Source: Luteibacter flocculans
Lineage (GTDB): Bacteria; Pseudomonadota; Gammaproteobacteria; Xanthomonadales; Rhodanobacteraceae
Length of the DNA stretch: 64,000 nucleotides
Reading direction: 5' to 3'
Assembly (NCBI RefSeq): GCF_023612255.1
Contig: NZ_CP063231.1
Coordinates: 2,276,001 to 2,340,000 of the forward strand
In this document: positions 10,983 to 20,493 of the stretch, piece after piece
Layout: each line of letters starts with the position of its first letter
Numbering within the stretch: position 1 is the stretch's first letter
Made by a program: the position numbers and the translations under genes
Notes under the pieces: generated by a model
The model's database searches: none
Seen by the model: only the letters and a program-made list of their open reading frames with translations
What the model was told of the DNA's origin: nothing

Positions 10983-11951
10983 TCAGAAGGCGACCGGCGC
11001 GGCCTTGCCGTCGCGGATGTCGACCCGGAAACGAGCCACGTTGGCCCGACGGAACGCATCGAGCTGGATCGGCTGGCCATCGACCGACACCTGGGCGCCG
11101 TTGGCATTGCCGATGCGCACATCGAGCGGGCTGTCGCTGCGATAGGACTTCTGCGTGCCGGCCGGCAGAATGCCGTACTCGAGACGCGAACCGTCGGCAG
11201 CGGTGACTTCCACCCAGCTCGCAGACGGCAGGTCCAGGGTGAGGCTGTGGCCGCCTTGCCCCGCACCGGCTTCCGGCGTTGCCGCGCTGGCCAGCGGCGT
11301 CTTGTTGGCCGTGGCGTGATCGAGCGGCGGGAACATGGCCATGGACGCGAGCAGCGGCTGCTGGTCCTCGACGCGCTGCTCGGCGTTGACCGCCGGCTTG
11401 TTCTCGGTGGTGGCGACGCTGGTCGCCGGCGCGGTCGACGACGACGCGGCCGGCGCGTCCTGCTGTGCGACCGGGCTTGCATCGAGCGGCGCGAGGCGGG
11501 CCATGTCGCGGTCGAGCGTGCCACGCACGCCCAGCCACACCATCGGCACGACGATGACCGCGGTCAGCACGACATACGTAGCGGCCGTGAGATAGCGCTC
11601 GAAGAGGTAGCGCGAGTGAGACACCCCACCCGTGACCACCAGCTCAGGCTGGCGAGGCGTCAAACGGGCCAGTTCGGCCTGGATGGCGTCTTCGTCCACA
11701 CCGACGTGGTGGCCATACTTGGTGAGATAACCCGCAAGATAGACCTGGTAGTCGATACCGCCGTACTCGCCCGCCTCGAGCTGGCGCAGCAGGCGCGTCG
11801 GCAGGCGCAATGCCTGGCCGCAGGCTTCGATACTGTAGCCACGCGCTTCGCGGGCGGCGCGAAGACGCGCGCCGAAACCGGTCGAGGGGGCGGTGTGATC
11901 GATCAGCACACGGCCGTCGTCCTCGGTGGTGCCAACGAGCTGGGGATCCAT
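10983..11951 (-). CDS. rodZ: RodZ-like cytoskeletal membrane protein
   Basis: 322 aa. A cytoplasmic helix-turn-helix of the RodZ/HTH_25 type (GFGARLRAAREARGYSIEACGQALRLPTRLLRQLEAGEYGGI, about residues 25-65) is followed by the Y-L-x-G-Y-x-x-K block. Then come one transmembrane segment (about 118-138) and a C-terminal periplasmic DUF4115 domain (about 240-322). RodZ links MreB filaments to the cell-wall machinery and sets rod shape. The ATG at 11951 has a good Shine-Dalgarno (AGGGAG, about 7 nt upstream). A longer start at 12044 overlaps pilF as ATGA but lacks one. Confidence 0.92.
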   Translation of the reverse strand: MDPQLVGTTEDDGRVLIDHTAPSTGFGARLRAAREARGYSIEACGQALRLPTRLLRQLEAGEYGGIDYQVYLAGYLTKYGHHVGVDEDAIQAELARLTPRQPELVVTGGVSHSRYLFERYLTAATYVVLTAVIVVPMVWLGVRGTLDRDMARLAPLDASPVAQQDAPAASSSTAPATSVATTENKPAVNAEQRVEDQQPLLASMAMFPPLDHATANKTPLASAATPEAGAGQGGHSLTLDLPSASWVEVTAADGSRLEYGILPAGTQKSYRSDSPLDVRIGNANGAQVSVDGQPIQLDAFRRANVARFRVDIRDGKAAPVAF

Positions 11952-12040
11952 GGCGTGCTCCCTGTCTGCATGCGATTCGAGCCCCGCGAACAGGTCCTGT
12001 TCGCGTCCGTCCCGACCGGAAGAATTCGAAGATACTGGGG

Positions 12041-12811
12041 TCATTGACGTGCGGTGGCTTCGAGTGCGCGCGCGGGTTCCGAATCCGGGAACTTTTCGCG
12101 CAGGCGTTTGGCGTAGTCCTGGGCAACCTCCCCGTTGCCCAGCCGGAGCTCGATGTCGTGACCGAGCTTCAACGAATCCGGGCTCGGCGCCCCGAGCGCT
12201 TCATAGCGCTGCAGGAAGGCACGGGCCCGAAATGCATCGTTCTTAAGGTACAACACGCGCGCCATCTGATACAGGGCGTCGGCGTTGTTCGGATTGCGAT
12301 CGAGCGCCTTGCGGAAGTAGCCCTCTGCCGCGTCGTAGTCCTGCGATTGCATCTGGCAGGTACCCGCGTTGGTCAGGGCGAGATCAGGCGTTTCGTAGAA
12401 AGGATCGGCCAGGGCGCGATCGAAGAACGGCTTGGCCTCCGCCGGACGCTGCTGCTTGCACAGGAACACGGCGAGGTTGTTGTTCACTGAGCCCTTCTTG
12501 GGGTCGTACTCAGCCGCCTTGCGGTAATGAAGCTCGGCATTGACGGGGTCGTTGATGCGCTCGTAGAGCACGGCGATCACGGTGTGCGCCGGCACGTATT
12601 TCGGGTCGAACTGCAGGGCTTTCTGCAGCTTTTCCATGGCGCCCTTGAGGTCGCCGTTCTGCATGTAGCGCTGGCCGAGCTCGGTGTGGACCTCTGCCCC
12701 CTTGGCACGATCATCGGCGGCCGTCGAGGGCTTCAGCCCCGAACCGCTCCCTACGCAGCCAGCGCACGCAAAAGCGAGCGCTGCCAGCATCCCCCACCGC
12801 TCAAGCCGCAT
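12041..12811 (-). CDS. pilF: Type IV pilus pilotin lipoprotein PilF/PilW
   Basis: 256 aa with a lipoprotein signal ending LAFACAGC (C18). About six TPR repeats follow; [30 protein letters not shown] is representative. PilF is the outer-membrane pilotin that localises and multimerises the PilQ secretin of type IV pili. It overlaps rlmN by 11 bp upstream and reaches into the long-start version of rodZ, the standard rlmN-pilF-rodZ arrangement. Confidence 0.94.
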   Translation of the reverse strand: MRLERWGMLAALAFACAGCVGSGSGLKPSTAADDRAKGAEVHTELGQRYMQNGDLKGAMEKLQKALQFDPKYVPAHTVIAVLYERINDPVNAELHYRKAAEYDPKKGSVNNNLAVFLCKQQRPAEAKPFFDRALADPFYETPDLALTNAGTCQMQSQDYDAAEGYFRKALDRNPNNADALYQMARVLYLKNDAFRARAFLQRYEALGAPSPDSLKLGHDIELRLGNGEVAQDYAKRLREKFPDSEPARALEATARQ

Positions 12812-13925
12812 TCACCACTCCCTCTGCGAGTTTCTTGCGGAATTCCGCCTGACGGCGGGTACGGTCCACGACCTGGCCCTTCAACTGACCGCAGGCGGCG
12901 TCGATGTCGTCGCCACGCGTGCGACGGAGCATCGTCAGCACACCGGCGTTGAGCAACTGGGTCTGGAAGGCGCGGATCTCGTCCTGCCCCGAGCGCTCGA
13001 AACGCGCACCGGGGAACGGATTGAACGGAATGAGGTTGACCTTGTTGGCCCCGGGCAGCCTGCGCATGAACTTGATCAGCTGGCGAGCATGCTCGGGCTG
13101 GTCGTTCACGCCCTTCATCAGGGTGTATTCGAACGTGATCGACGTGCGCGGCGCGCGCTGGATGTAGCGCTCACAGGCGCCCATCAGCTCGGCCAGCGGA
13201 TAGCGCTTGTTCAACGGCACCAGCTCCGTACGGAGCTCGTCATTGGCGGCGTGCAGGGACACGGCGAGCGAGACGTCGCTCTCGGCCGAGAGGCGATCGA
13301 TCATCGGCACCAGGCCGGCGGTGGACAAGGTGACGCGCTTGCTCGCCAGGCCGAAGCCGAGGTCGTCGCGCATCAGGCTCATGGCCTTGACCACGTTGTC
13401 GAAGTTCAGCAGCGGCTCGCCCATGCCCATCATCACCACGTTGGTGATGCGGCGCTGCTGGTGCGGCACGTTGCCGAGATGTTTGGCCGCGACCCATACC
13501 TGACCGATGATCTCGGCCGTGGACAGGTTGCGGGAGAAGCCCTGGGTCGCCGTGGAGCAGAACTGGCAGTTCAGGGCGCAGCCCACCTGCGAGGACACGC
13601 ACAGCGTGCCGCGGGTGGGCTCCGGGATGTACACCGTCTCGATGGCGTTGCCGCCATCCATGCCAAGCAGCCACTTGTGGGTGCCGTCGACCGCGCCTTT
13701 CTCGAACACGGTCTTCGGCGGCCCGACGTAGCAGCTGGCCGTGAGCTTCTCGCGCAACGCCTTGCCGACATCGGTCATCTTCTCGAAATCGCTTTCGAGA
13801 CGGTGGTAGATCCACTTCATGACCTGCTCGGCACGGTACGTCTTCTCGCCCAACTGGGCGAAGAAATCGCGCAGTCCCTGGCGGTCGAAGTCGAGCAGGT
13901 TGACCTTTTCGGCTGGCGTATTCAC
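12801..13925 (-). CDS. rlmN: Dual-specificity 23S rRNA (A2503-C2) / tRNA (A37-C2) methyltransferase
   Basis: 374 aa radical-SAM enzyme. The cluster-binding motif C-x3-C-x2-C is seen as CALNCQFC near residue 115-122. [14 protein letters not shown] and GMGEPLLN motifs follow, and the C-terminal region [14 protein letters not shown] carries the conserved cysteine. It methylates A2503 in 23S rRNA and A37 in some tRNAs and helps translational fidelity. It is followed by pilF with an 11-bp overlap and preceded by ndk 8 bp upstream. Confidence 0.96.
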   Translation of the reverse strand: MNTPAEKVNLLDFDRQGLRDFFAQLGEKTYRAEQVMKWIYHRLESDFEKMTDVGKALREKLTASCYVGPPKTVFEKGAVDGTHKWLLGMDGGNAIETVYIPEPTRGTLCVSSQVGCALNCQFCSTATQGFSRNLSTAEIIGQVWVAAKHLGNVPHQQRRITNVVMMGMGEPLLNFDNVVKAMSLMRDDLGFGLASKRVTLSTAGLVPMIDRLSAESDVSLAVSLHAANDELRTELVPLNKRYPLAELMGACERYIQRAPRTSITFEYTLMKGVNDQPEHARQLIKFMRRLPGANKVNLIPFNPFPGARFERSGQDEIRAFQTQLLNAGVLTMLRRTRGDDIDAACGQLKGQVVDRTRRQAEFRKKLAEGVVNAA

Positions 13926-13933
13926 GGCATGGC

Positions 13934-14359
13934 TCAGTGCGAGACGACTTCCGTCGTGCGGAAGAAGTAGGCGATCTCGACAGCGGCGGTTTCAGCGGCG
14001 TCGGAGCCGTGAACCGCATTGGCGTCGATCGATTCGGCGAAGTCGGCGCGGATGGTGCCCGGCGCGGCTTCCTTCGGGTTGGTGGCACCCATGAGCTCGC
14101 GGTTCTTGAGAATCGCGCCCTCGCCTTCCAGCACCTGGATCATCACCGGGCCGGAGATCATGAACTCGACGAGCGCGTTGAAGAACGGGCGCTCCTTGTG
14201 CACGGCGTAGAAACCCTCGGCTTCGGCGCGGCTCAGCTGGGCCATGCGCGCAGCGACGACCTTGAGGCCGGCGCCTTCGAAACGGGCGAGGATTTGACCG
14301 ATGACGTTCTTCTTGACGGCATCCGGCTTGATGATCGAAAGGGTGCGCTCCAGCGCCAT
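13934..14359 (-). CDS. ndk: Nucleoside diphosphate kinase
   Basis: 141 aa, the normal family length. It starts [18 protein letters not shown] and carries the active-site histidine in NAVHGSDA near residue 117. It transfers the gamma-phosphate between nucleoside triphosphates and diphosphates. A longer in-frame extension to 14602 is rejected because the start at 14359 matches the family exactly. It heads the ndk-rlmN-pilF-rodZ run. Confidence 0.97.
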   Translation of the reverse strand: MALERTLSIIKPDAVKKNVIGQILARFEGAGLKVVAARMAQLSRAEAEGFYAVHKERPFFNALVEFMISGPVMIQVLEGEGAILKNRELMGATNPKEAAPGTIRADFAESIDANAVHGSDAAETAAVEIAYFFRTTEVVSH

Positions 14360-14553
14360 ACGAGTGCTCCGGGAAATGAACGAGGAAAGAGGACCCCAGC
14401 CAGGCCCTTGGGTGCCCGGTGGTAGTTTGCGGCCAAAGCCGTCCGGAATGACTGACTTAGCACACGAAATCTTGACAGATTCTAGCTCATCCGCAAGCCG
14501 TTTGCAGGCATGTGCGGTCGCAGATTGACCCATCCGAGGTGGTGGGCGTAACC

Positions 14554-14569
14554 TCAAACGATCGTTTGA
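14554..14569. promoter_or_regulatory. PsrA-type operator palindrome
   Basis: TCAAACGATCGTTTGA is a perfect 16-bp palindrome, 31 bp before the TetR start. It contains CAAAC-N4-GTTTG, the form of the PsrA box known from Pseudomonas. The site most likely serves autoregulation and perhaps control of the downstream fad genes through read-through. Confidence 0.7.
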
Positions 14570-14600
14570 TTCAAACCATCCGCCTGCGGAGTCCGCCGAC

Positions 14601-15263
14601 ATGACGAACGCACCCTATGCGTCCCGCGAACGAAGCACCAAAGAGCGGATCCTGGGTGCCGCCGAGGCGTTGTTCGCCACCCATGGCTTTGCTGGGGCCT
14701 CGCTCCGTCAAGTGACCGCGGCGGCCCGGGTCAACCTGGCCGCGGTGAACTACCACTTCGGATCCAAGGACAAGCTCATCGAGGAGGTGTTCCGACGCCG
14801 CCTGGACGAACTGAACAGCCGTCGCCTGGCAGCCCTGGGCAAGATTGTGGGCCAGCCGGGCACCCGCCTCGAGGACGTCCTGGACGCCTACATCCGCCCT
14901 GCCCTCGACCTGTCCCGCACGGACGGCGGCGGCGCGGCGTTTGTCCGGGTGCTGGCCCGGGCCTACGCCGAGCACAACGAGACCCTGCGCCGGTTCCTTT
15001 CCGACAATTACGGCCACGTGCTGCGCCAGTTCGCCACCGAATTCGGGCGCCTTCTGCCGGGGCTGGCGAAGGAAGAAATCTACTGGCGCCTGGACATCGT
15101 CACCGGCGCCCTTACTTACGCGATGGCCGACTTCGGCATCATCCAGCGCAAAAACGACGTCGCCGAGCGCGACCACCGCGAAGCCGCGGCCGAGCACCTC
15201 ATCGGCTTTGCCGCCGCCGGCCTGCGCAACCCTTCCGTTTCGAACGCCACGGCCACTCGTTGA
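14601..15263 (+). CDS. psrA: PsrA-like TetR-family regulator of fatty-acid oxidation
   Basis: 220 aa. The N-terminal TetR helix-turn-helix (about residues 14-60) reads [27 protein letters not shown] and ends [21 protein letters not shown], very close to PsrA of Pseudomonas. The C-terminal domain (about 75-210) is of the TetR_C ligand-binding kind. PsrA represses its own gene and beta-oxidation genes and is released by long-chain fatty acids or acyl-CoA (family knowledge). A matching palindrome lies 31 bp upstream, and fadN and fadA-like genes follow on the same strand, supporting the assignment. Confidence 0.8.
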   Translation: MTNAPYASRERSTKERILGAAEALFATHGFAGASLRQVTAAARVNLAAVNYHFGSKDKLIEEVFRRRLDELNSRRLAALGKIVGQPGTRLEDVLDAYIRPALDLSRTDGGGAAFVRVLARAYAEHNETLRRFLSDNYGHVLRQFATEFGRLLPGLAKEEIYWRLDIVTGALTYAMADFGIIQRKNDVAERDHREAAAEHLIGFAAAGLRNPSVSNATATR

Positions 15264-15295
15264 CCGTGACGATCCTTGAGCCATCGGAGATCACC

Positions 15296-17665
15296 ATGAC
15301 CGCAACACCGTTACGCATTCGCAAGGCCGCGGTACTCGGCGCCGGTGTCATGGGCGCGCAGATTGCCGCTCACCTGACGAACGCCAACGTGGAAACCGTG
15401 CTGTTCGACCTTCCCGCCAAGGAAGGTCCGAAGAGCGGCATCGCCATCAAGGCGATCGCCAACCTCGCCAAGCTCTCGCCGGCACCGCTGGCCGAGAAGA
15501 GCCTCGGCGCCGCGATCATCCCGGCCAACTACGAGGAAGACCTTGCTCAGCTCGCCGACGTGGACCTCATCATCGAGGCCATCGCCGAGCGGATGGACTG
15601 GAAGCTGGATCTCTATACGAAGATCGCGCCTCACGTGTCGCAGACGGCCGTGCTCGCCAGTAACACCTCCGGCCTGTCGATCAACGGTCTCGCCGAGGCG
15701 CTGCCGGAAGAACTCCGCCATCGCTTCACCGGCGTGCATTTCTTCAATCCGCCGCGCTACATGCACCTGGTCGAGCTGATCCCGACCCGCCTCACCGACG
15801 CCGCCGTGCTTGAGGGCCTGGAAGCCTTCCTCACCACCACGCTCGGCAAGGGCGTGGTGTACGCCAAGGACACCCCGAACTTCATCGGTAACCGCATCGG
15901 CGTGTTCTCGATGCTCTCCACCATGCACCACACCGAAGCGTTCGGCCTCGGCTTCGACACCGTGGACGCGCTCACCGGTCCCGCCATCGGCCGCCCGAAG
16001 AGCGCCACCTTCCGCACGGCAGACGTTGTGGGCCTGGACACCCTGGCGCACGTGGTCAAGACCATGAGCGACACCCTGCCCGACGATCCCTGGCATCGCT
16101 ACTTCCAGCCGCCCGCCTGGCTGAAGGGCCTGATCGACAAGGGCGCGCTTGGCCAGAAGACCGGCGCGGGTGTGTACCGCAAGGCCGGCAAGGACATCGT
16201 GGTGCTCGACCTGCAGAAGCAGGACTACCGCCCGTCCGAGCAGAAGGCGTCCGACGAGGTATCGGCCATTCTCGCCATCAAGGATCCGGCTGAGAAGTTC
16301 GCAAAGCTGCGCGCATCGGCCGATCCGCAGGCGCAGTTCCTGTGGGCCGTGTTCCGCGACCTGTTCCATTACACCGCTTATCACTTGGCCGACATCGCCG
16401 ATACGGCGCGTGACGTCGACTTCGCCATTCGCTGGGGTTACGGCTGGAAGCTCGGTCCGTTCGAGATCTGGCAGTCGGCCGGCTGGCAGCAGATCGCCGG
16501 CTGGGTCGCCGAGGACATTGCCGCCGGCAAGGCCATGAGCAATGCCCCGCTGCCGGCGTGGGTGACCGACGGTCGCACGGGCGTACACGGTAAGGCCGGT
16601 TCGTTCTCGGCCGCCGCGAACGCCGACAAGCCGCGCTCCAGCCATCCGGTCTACCAGCGTCAGGCATTCCCCGATCCGATCCTGGGCGAGCGCTTCGACC
16701 AGGGCACCACGGTCTGGGAAAACGAAGGCGTGCGCCTGTGGCATGCCGGCGACGACATCGGCGTGATCTCGTTCAAGACCAAGATGCACACGGTCAACGA
16801 TCAGGTGCTTGACGGCATCCAGCACGCCATCGGTCTTGCCGAGCAGCAGTTCCGCGGCGTGGTGCTCTGGCAGCCGTCGGAGCCGTTCTCGGCCGGCGCC
16901 GACCTCAAGGGTGCGCTGGGTCTTCTGCAGGCCGGCAAGCTTGCCCAGTTCGAAGCGATGGTGGCGAACTTCCAGGCCACCAGCATGCGCATCAAGTACT
17001 CACTGGTGCCGGTGGTCGCGGCGGTGCGCGGTCTCGCGCTCGGTGGCGGTTGCGAGTTCCAGATGCACTCCGCCCGCACGGTGGCGGCGCTCGAAAGCTA
17101 CATCGGCCTCGTGGAAGCGGGCGTCGGTCTGCTTCCCGCAGGCGGCGGCCTGAAGGAGCTGGCCGTACGCGCTGCGCAGGCCAACCCGGAAGACCCGTTC
17201 GAATACCTCAAGAAAGTGTTCGAGACGGTGGCGATGGCAAAGGTCTCCGCCAGCGCCCTCGAGGCGAAGTCGCTCGGCCTGCTGCGCAAGGACGACGTGA
17301 TCGTCTTCAACGGTTACGAGTTGCTGCATGTCGCCAAGTCCCAGGCACGCGCCCTGGCGGAATCGGGCTACCGTCCGCCGCTGCCCGCTCGCGCCATTCC
17401 CGTTGGCGGTGACGTCTCCACGGCCACGTTCAAGTCATCGCTCGCCAATCTGGCCGAGGGCTATTTCGCCTCCGCCCATGACATCGACATTGCCGGCCGC
17501 ATTGCCGACACCCTGTCGGGCGGTCGGATCGAACGGGGTTCGCTGGTGGACGAGAACTGGTTGTTGGCGCTTGAGCGCCGCCACTTCGTGGAACTGGCCC
17601 AGACCGAAAAGACCCAGGCGCGTATTGCCCACACGATGACGACGGGGAAGCCGCTGCGTAACTGA
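15296..17665 (+). CDS. fadN: FadN-like 3-hydroxyacyl-CoA dehydrogenase / enoyl-CoA hydratase
   Basis: 789 aa, the length of Bacillus FadN. The dehydrogenase comes first: NAD-binding GAGVMGAQIAAHL at residues 14-26, DLIIEAIAERMDWK, HFFNPPRYMHLVE and the GNRIG motif. The enoyl-CoA hydratase follows at the C-terminal side, with FSAGADLKGA and LGGGCEFQMH forming the oxyanion region near residues 540-590. E. coli FadB has the hydratase first. It performs hydration and NAD-dependent oxidation in fatty-acid beta-oxidation. GGAG lies 7 nt before the ATG at 15296. It is followed by the thiolase gene 51 bp downstream. Confidence 0.92.
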   Translation: MTATPLRIRKAAVLGAGVMGAQIAAHLTNANVETVLFDLPAKEGPKSGIAIKAIANLAKLSPAPLAEKSLGAAIIPANYEEDLAQLADVDLIIEAIAERMDWKLDLYTKIAPHVSQTAVLASNTSGLSINGLAEALPEELRHRFTGVHFFNPPRYMHLVELIPTRLTDAAVLEGLEAFLTTTLGKGVVYAKDTPNFIGNRIGVFSMLSTMHHTEAFGLGFDTVDALTGPAIGRPKSATFRTADVVGLDTLAHVVKTMSDTLPDDPWHRYFQPPAWLKGLIDKGALGQKTGAGVYRKAGKDIVVLDLQKQDYRPSEQKASDEVSAILAIKDPAEKFAKLRASADPQAQFLWAVFRDLFHYTAYHLADIADTARDVDFAIRWGYGWKLGPFEIWQSAGWQQIAGWVAEDIAAGKAMSNAPLPAWVTDGRTGVHGKAGSFSAAANADKPRSSHPVYQRQAFPDPILGERFDQGTTVWENEGVRLWHAGDDIGVISFKTKMHTVNDQVLDGIQHAIGLAEQQFRGVVLWQPSEPFSAGADLKGALGLLQAGKLAQFEAMVANFQATSMRIKYSLVPVVAAVRGLALGGGCEFQMHSARTVAALESYIGLVEAGVGLLPAGGGLKELAVRAAQANPEDPFEYLKKVFETVAMAKVSASALEAKSLGLLRKDDVIVFNGYELLHVAKSQARALAESGYRPPLPARAIPVGGDVSTATFKSSLANLAEGYFASAHDIDIAGRIADTLSGGRIERGSLVDENWLLALERRHFVELAQTEKTQARIAHTMTTGKPLRN

Positions 17666-17716
17666 TGCGCCACGCGCTCTGACGCAACCGACTTTCCCCC
17701 TTAAAGGAACCACCCC

Positions 17717-18925
17717 ATGAGCAAGCAAGTGCAAGACGCCTATATCGTCGCCGCCACCCGCACCCCCGTGGGCAAGGCGCCGCGTGGCGTATTCCGCAAC
17801 ACCCGCCCCGACGACATGCTCGCGCACGTCATCCGTGCCGTGCTGGAGCAGGCACCAGGGATCGACCCGGCACTGATCGCCGACGCGATCATCGGCTGTG
17901 CGATGCCGGAGGCCGAGCAAGGCATGAACGTGGCGCGCATCGGCGTGCTGCTAGCGGGCCTGCCCGAGCAGGTACCCGGCGTCACCATCAACCGCTTCTG
18001 CTCGTCGGGCGTGCAGGCCATCGCGATGGCCGCCGACCGCATCCGCCTGGGCGAGGCCGACCTCATGCTGGCCGGTGGCACCGAGTCGATGAGCATGGTG
18101 CCGATGATGGGCCACAAGGTGGCAATGAACCCCGCCATCTTCGAAAACGACGAGAACCGCGCCATTGCCTTCGGCATGGGCATCACCGCCGAGAAGGTCG
18201 CCGAGCGCTGGAAGGTCAGCCGCGAGGATCAGGACCGCTTCGCTCTGCAGTCGCATCAGCGCGCCATCGCTGCCATTGCGGCCGGCGAGTTCAAGGACGA
18301 GATCACGCCGTTCCAGCTCGACGACCGCTACCCGGATCTGAAGAACCATAGCGTCCGCGAGGATCGCCGGATCATCGATACCGACGAAGGCCCGCGCCAG
18401 GACACGTCGCTGGAAGTGCTGGGCAAGCTGCGCCCGGTGTTCCGTAACGGCCAGTTCGGTGGATCGGTCACGGCCGGTAACTCGTCGCAGATGTCCGACG
18501 GCGCCGGCGCCCTGCTGATCGCCAGCGAGAAGGCCATCAAGGATTACGGCCTGACGCCGCTGGCTCGCTTCGTGGGCTTCTCGGTGGCCGGCGTCGCGCC
18601 GGACATCATGGGCATCGGTCCCAAGGAAGCCATTCCGAAGGCGCTCAAGCAGACCGGCATCAGCCAGGATCAACTGGACTGGATCGAGCTCAACGAGGCG
18701 TTCGCCGCGCAGGCGTTGGCAGTGATCCGCGACCTCGGTCTCGACCCGGCCAAGGTGAACCCGCTCGGCGGCGCCATTGCCCTAGGCCACCCGCTGGGTG
18801 CTACCGGCGCGGTCCGCGCGGCTACGCTGATCCACGGCCTGCGTCGCCGCAAGCAGAAGTACGGCATGGTCACCATGTGCATCGGCACCGGCATGGGCGC
18901 CGCGGGCGTGTTCGAAGCCCTGTAA
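17717..18925 (+). CDS. fadA: Acetyl-CoA C-acyltransferase (3-ketoacyl-CoA thiolase)
   Basis: 402 aa thiolase completing each beta-oxidation cycle by releasing acetyl-CoA. The acyl-binding nucleophile is C95 in [19 protein letters not shown] supplies the catalytic histidine (about 358) and [11 protein letters not shown] the second cysteine (about 388). AAAGGAACC precedes the ATG. It lies downstream of fadN, so the pair encodes hydratase, dehydrogenase and thiolase activities of one pathway. Confidence 0.95.
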   Translation: MSKQVQDAYIVAATRTPVGKAPRGVFRNTRPDDMLAHVIRAVLEQAPGIDPALIADAIIGCAMPEAEQGMNVARIGVLLAGLPEQVPGVTINRFCSSGVQAIAMAADRIRLGEADLMLAGGTESMSMVPMMGHKVAMNPAIFENDENRAIAFGMGITAEKVAERWKVSREDQDRFALQSHQRAIAAIAAGEFKDEITPFQLDDRYPDLKNHSVREDRRIIDTDEGPRQDTSLEVLGKLRPVFRNGQFGGSVTAGNSSQMSDGAGALLIASEKAIKDYGLTPLARFVGFSVAGVAPDIMGIGPKEAIPKALKQTGISQDQLDWIELNEAFAAQALAVIRDLGLDPAKVNPLGGAIALGHPLGATGAVRAATLIHGLRRRKQKYGMVTMCIGTGMGAAGVFEAL

Positions 18926-18958
18926 TACCCCGGTACATGCTGGCTCTCCCGGTATTGG

Positions 18959-19200
18959 CCGTGGGAGTCAGCCAGCACCCCATCGCCAGCAGGCTGGCTC
19001 CCACCGCAAAACCTCACCGGCTTGGTGGGAGCCGATCTTCCGGCGAGGTGTGGTGGGAGCCAGCCTGCTGGCGATGGGGGTATCGGCAACGCAACAACCG
19101 GCTGGAGCCGCCTCGGCGGAGGAAGCCAACAAAGAGGTGTAGCGGCTTCACGGCCCCCTCGCCGCCAAGCCTGGCTACCACCGGCTCCTACGGCCGCTGG
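18959..19200. repeat. Cluster of REP elements, family 2 and variants
   Basis: This spacer between fadA and the MBL gene is filled by REP copies with head GTGGGAGCC and core GCCAGCCTGCTGGC. Clear copies are at 18981-19004 (minus) and 19053-19076 (plus). A degenerate plus copy is at 18961-18976 and a variant with core GCCGATCTTCCGGC is at 19024-19047. Weaker variants occur at 19099-19121 and 19158-19190. No gene is supported here. Confidence 0.75.
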
Positions 19201-19221
19201 TGTTTGGGGTAACCTCGGCCG

Positions 19222-20145
19222 ATGCACGGCATTCACTTGATCGATACCGGCTTCGGCCGCCCTTCTTTCGACGCCGCCTACCTCGTGGTGGAGCGCGGCC
19301 GCGGTGCCTTCATCGACAGCGGCACGACGCACTCGCTACCCCGCTTTCTCGACGCACTCGACACCGCGGGCATCGAACCGACCGACGTCGATTGGCTGAT
19401 CCTCACCCACGTGCACCTGGATCACGCCGGTGGCGCCGGTAGCCTGATGCAACACCTTCCGAACGCGAAGCTGGCCGTGCATCCTCGCGGTGCGCGGCAC
19501 ATGATCGACCCGTCCGCGCTCATCGCCGGTGCGGCAGGCGTCTACGGTGAGGACATCGTTCGCCGCGATTACGGCGACATCGTTCCCGTGCCCACGGATC
19601 GTGTCGTGGAAGCCCACGATGGCTTCGCCATCGACCTCGCAGGACGCGCCCTGCTCTGCCTCGACACGCCCGGCCACGCCCGCCACCACATCGCCATCCA
19701 CGACGAACGCGCCAATGCGTTCTTCACCGGCGACATCTTCGGCCTGTCCTATCGGGAGCTGGATTCACCCGGCGGCGCCTTCATCATTCCGACGACGTCG
19801 CCGGTGCAGTTCGAGCCCGAGGCGGCGCATGCATCCATTGAGCGCATGCTGGGTTACGAGCCGGAGGCGATGTACCTCACCCACTACGGAAGAGTGACCG
19901 AGGTGGCGCGGCTTGCCGCCGACCTGCACGAGCAGATCGACGCCATGGTGGCCATCGCCCAACGTCACGCCGCCGCTCCGGATCGCGAAGAGCGCATCGT
20001 GCAGGAATTCACGGACCTCTACGTTTCGCGCGCACAGAACCAAGGCGTGACGCTGCCAGCCGCCGACATTGCGAAGCTCCTCGCCATCGACATCCGCCTG
20101 AACGCGCAAGGCGTTGTCGTGTGGCTGGACCGCGGTACGCGCTGA
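19222..20145 (+). CDS. MBL-fold metallo-hydrolase
   Basis: 307 aa with the metallo-beta-lactamase metal motif THVHLDHAGG (H63, H65, D67, H68), DTPGHARHHIAIHD giving the third histidine, and FTGDIFG and LTHYGR contributing later ligands. Members are hydrolases of glyoxalase-II or lactonase kind; the substrate is not evident. The sequence after residue 170 (PTTSPVQFEPEAAHASIERML) is common in uncharacterised proteobacterial MBL proteins. It is preceded by the REP cluster and convergent with the CsaA-like gene. Confidence 0.85.
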   Translation: MHGIHLIDTGFGRPSFDAAYLVVERGRGAFIDSGTTHSLPRFLDALDTAGIEPTDVDWLILTHVHLDHAGGAGSLMQHLPNAKLAVHPRGARHMIDPSALIAGAAGVYGEDIVRRDYGDIVPVPTDRVVEAHDGFAIDLAGRALLCLDTPGHARHHIAIHDERANAFFTGDIFGLSYRELDSPGGAFIIPTTSPVQFEPEAAHASIERMLGYEPEAMYLTHYGRVTEVARLAADLHEQIDAMVAIAQRHAAAPDREERIVQEFTDLYVSRAQNQGVTLPAADIAKLLAIDIRLNAQGVVVWLDRGTR

Positions 20146-20156
20146 CCAGCCCAGCG

Positions 20157-20492
20157 TCAGGCCAGTCGCGTGCCGTTCGGTACCGGTCGCTCGGTCGTCG
20201 TGATGACCACGCCGTCGTCGGTATGAAAGCCGGTCAAGAGGAACTGCGATCGGAAGGGACCGATCTGCTTCTCGGGAAAATTGATCACGCCGACGATCTG
20301 CTTGCCGACCAACTCGTCCGCCTGATAGATCGCGGCGACCTGCGCACTCGTCTTCTTTTCACCGTGCGGACCGAAGTCGACCCAGATCTTGTAAGCCGGC
20401 CGACGCGCTTCCGGAAACGCCTCGGCGCGCACGATCGTCCCGGCGACCAGCATCACCTTCTCGAAATCGGCCCACGTAATCTCTTCGCTCAT
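20157..20492 (-). CDS. csaA: CsaA-like tRNA-binding protein
   Basis: 111 aa, the complete EMAP/tRNA-binding OB-fold domain: [33 protein letters not shown], then [40 protein letters not shown]. CsaA was described as a secretion-related chaperone in Bacillus and binds tRNA-like folds. It begins 1 bp after the stop of the FAD oxidoreductase gene on the same strand, so the two are probably cotranscribed. Confidence 0.9.
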   Translation of the reverse strand: MSEEITWADFEKVMLVAGTIVRAEAFPEARRPAYKIWVDFGPHGEKKTSAQVAAIYQADELVGKQIVGVINFPEKQIGPFRSQFLLTGFHTDDGVVITTTERPVPNGTRLA

Positions 20493-20493
20493 C

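Noticed and set aside
15311-16825. 504-codon open frame antisense to fadN
   Set aside because: It is a codon-structure shadow of a real gene in high-GC DNA with no motif.
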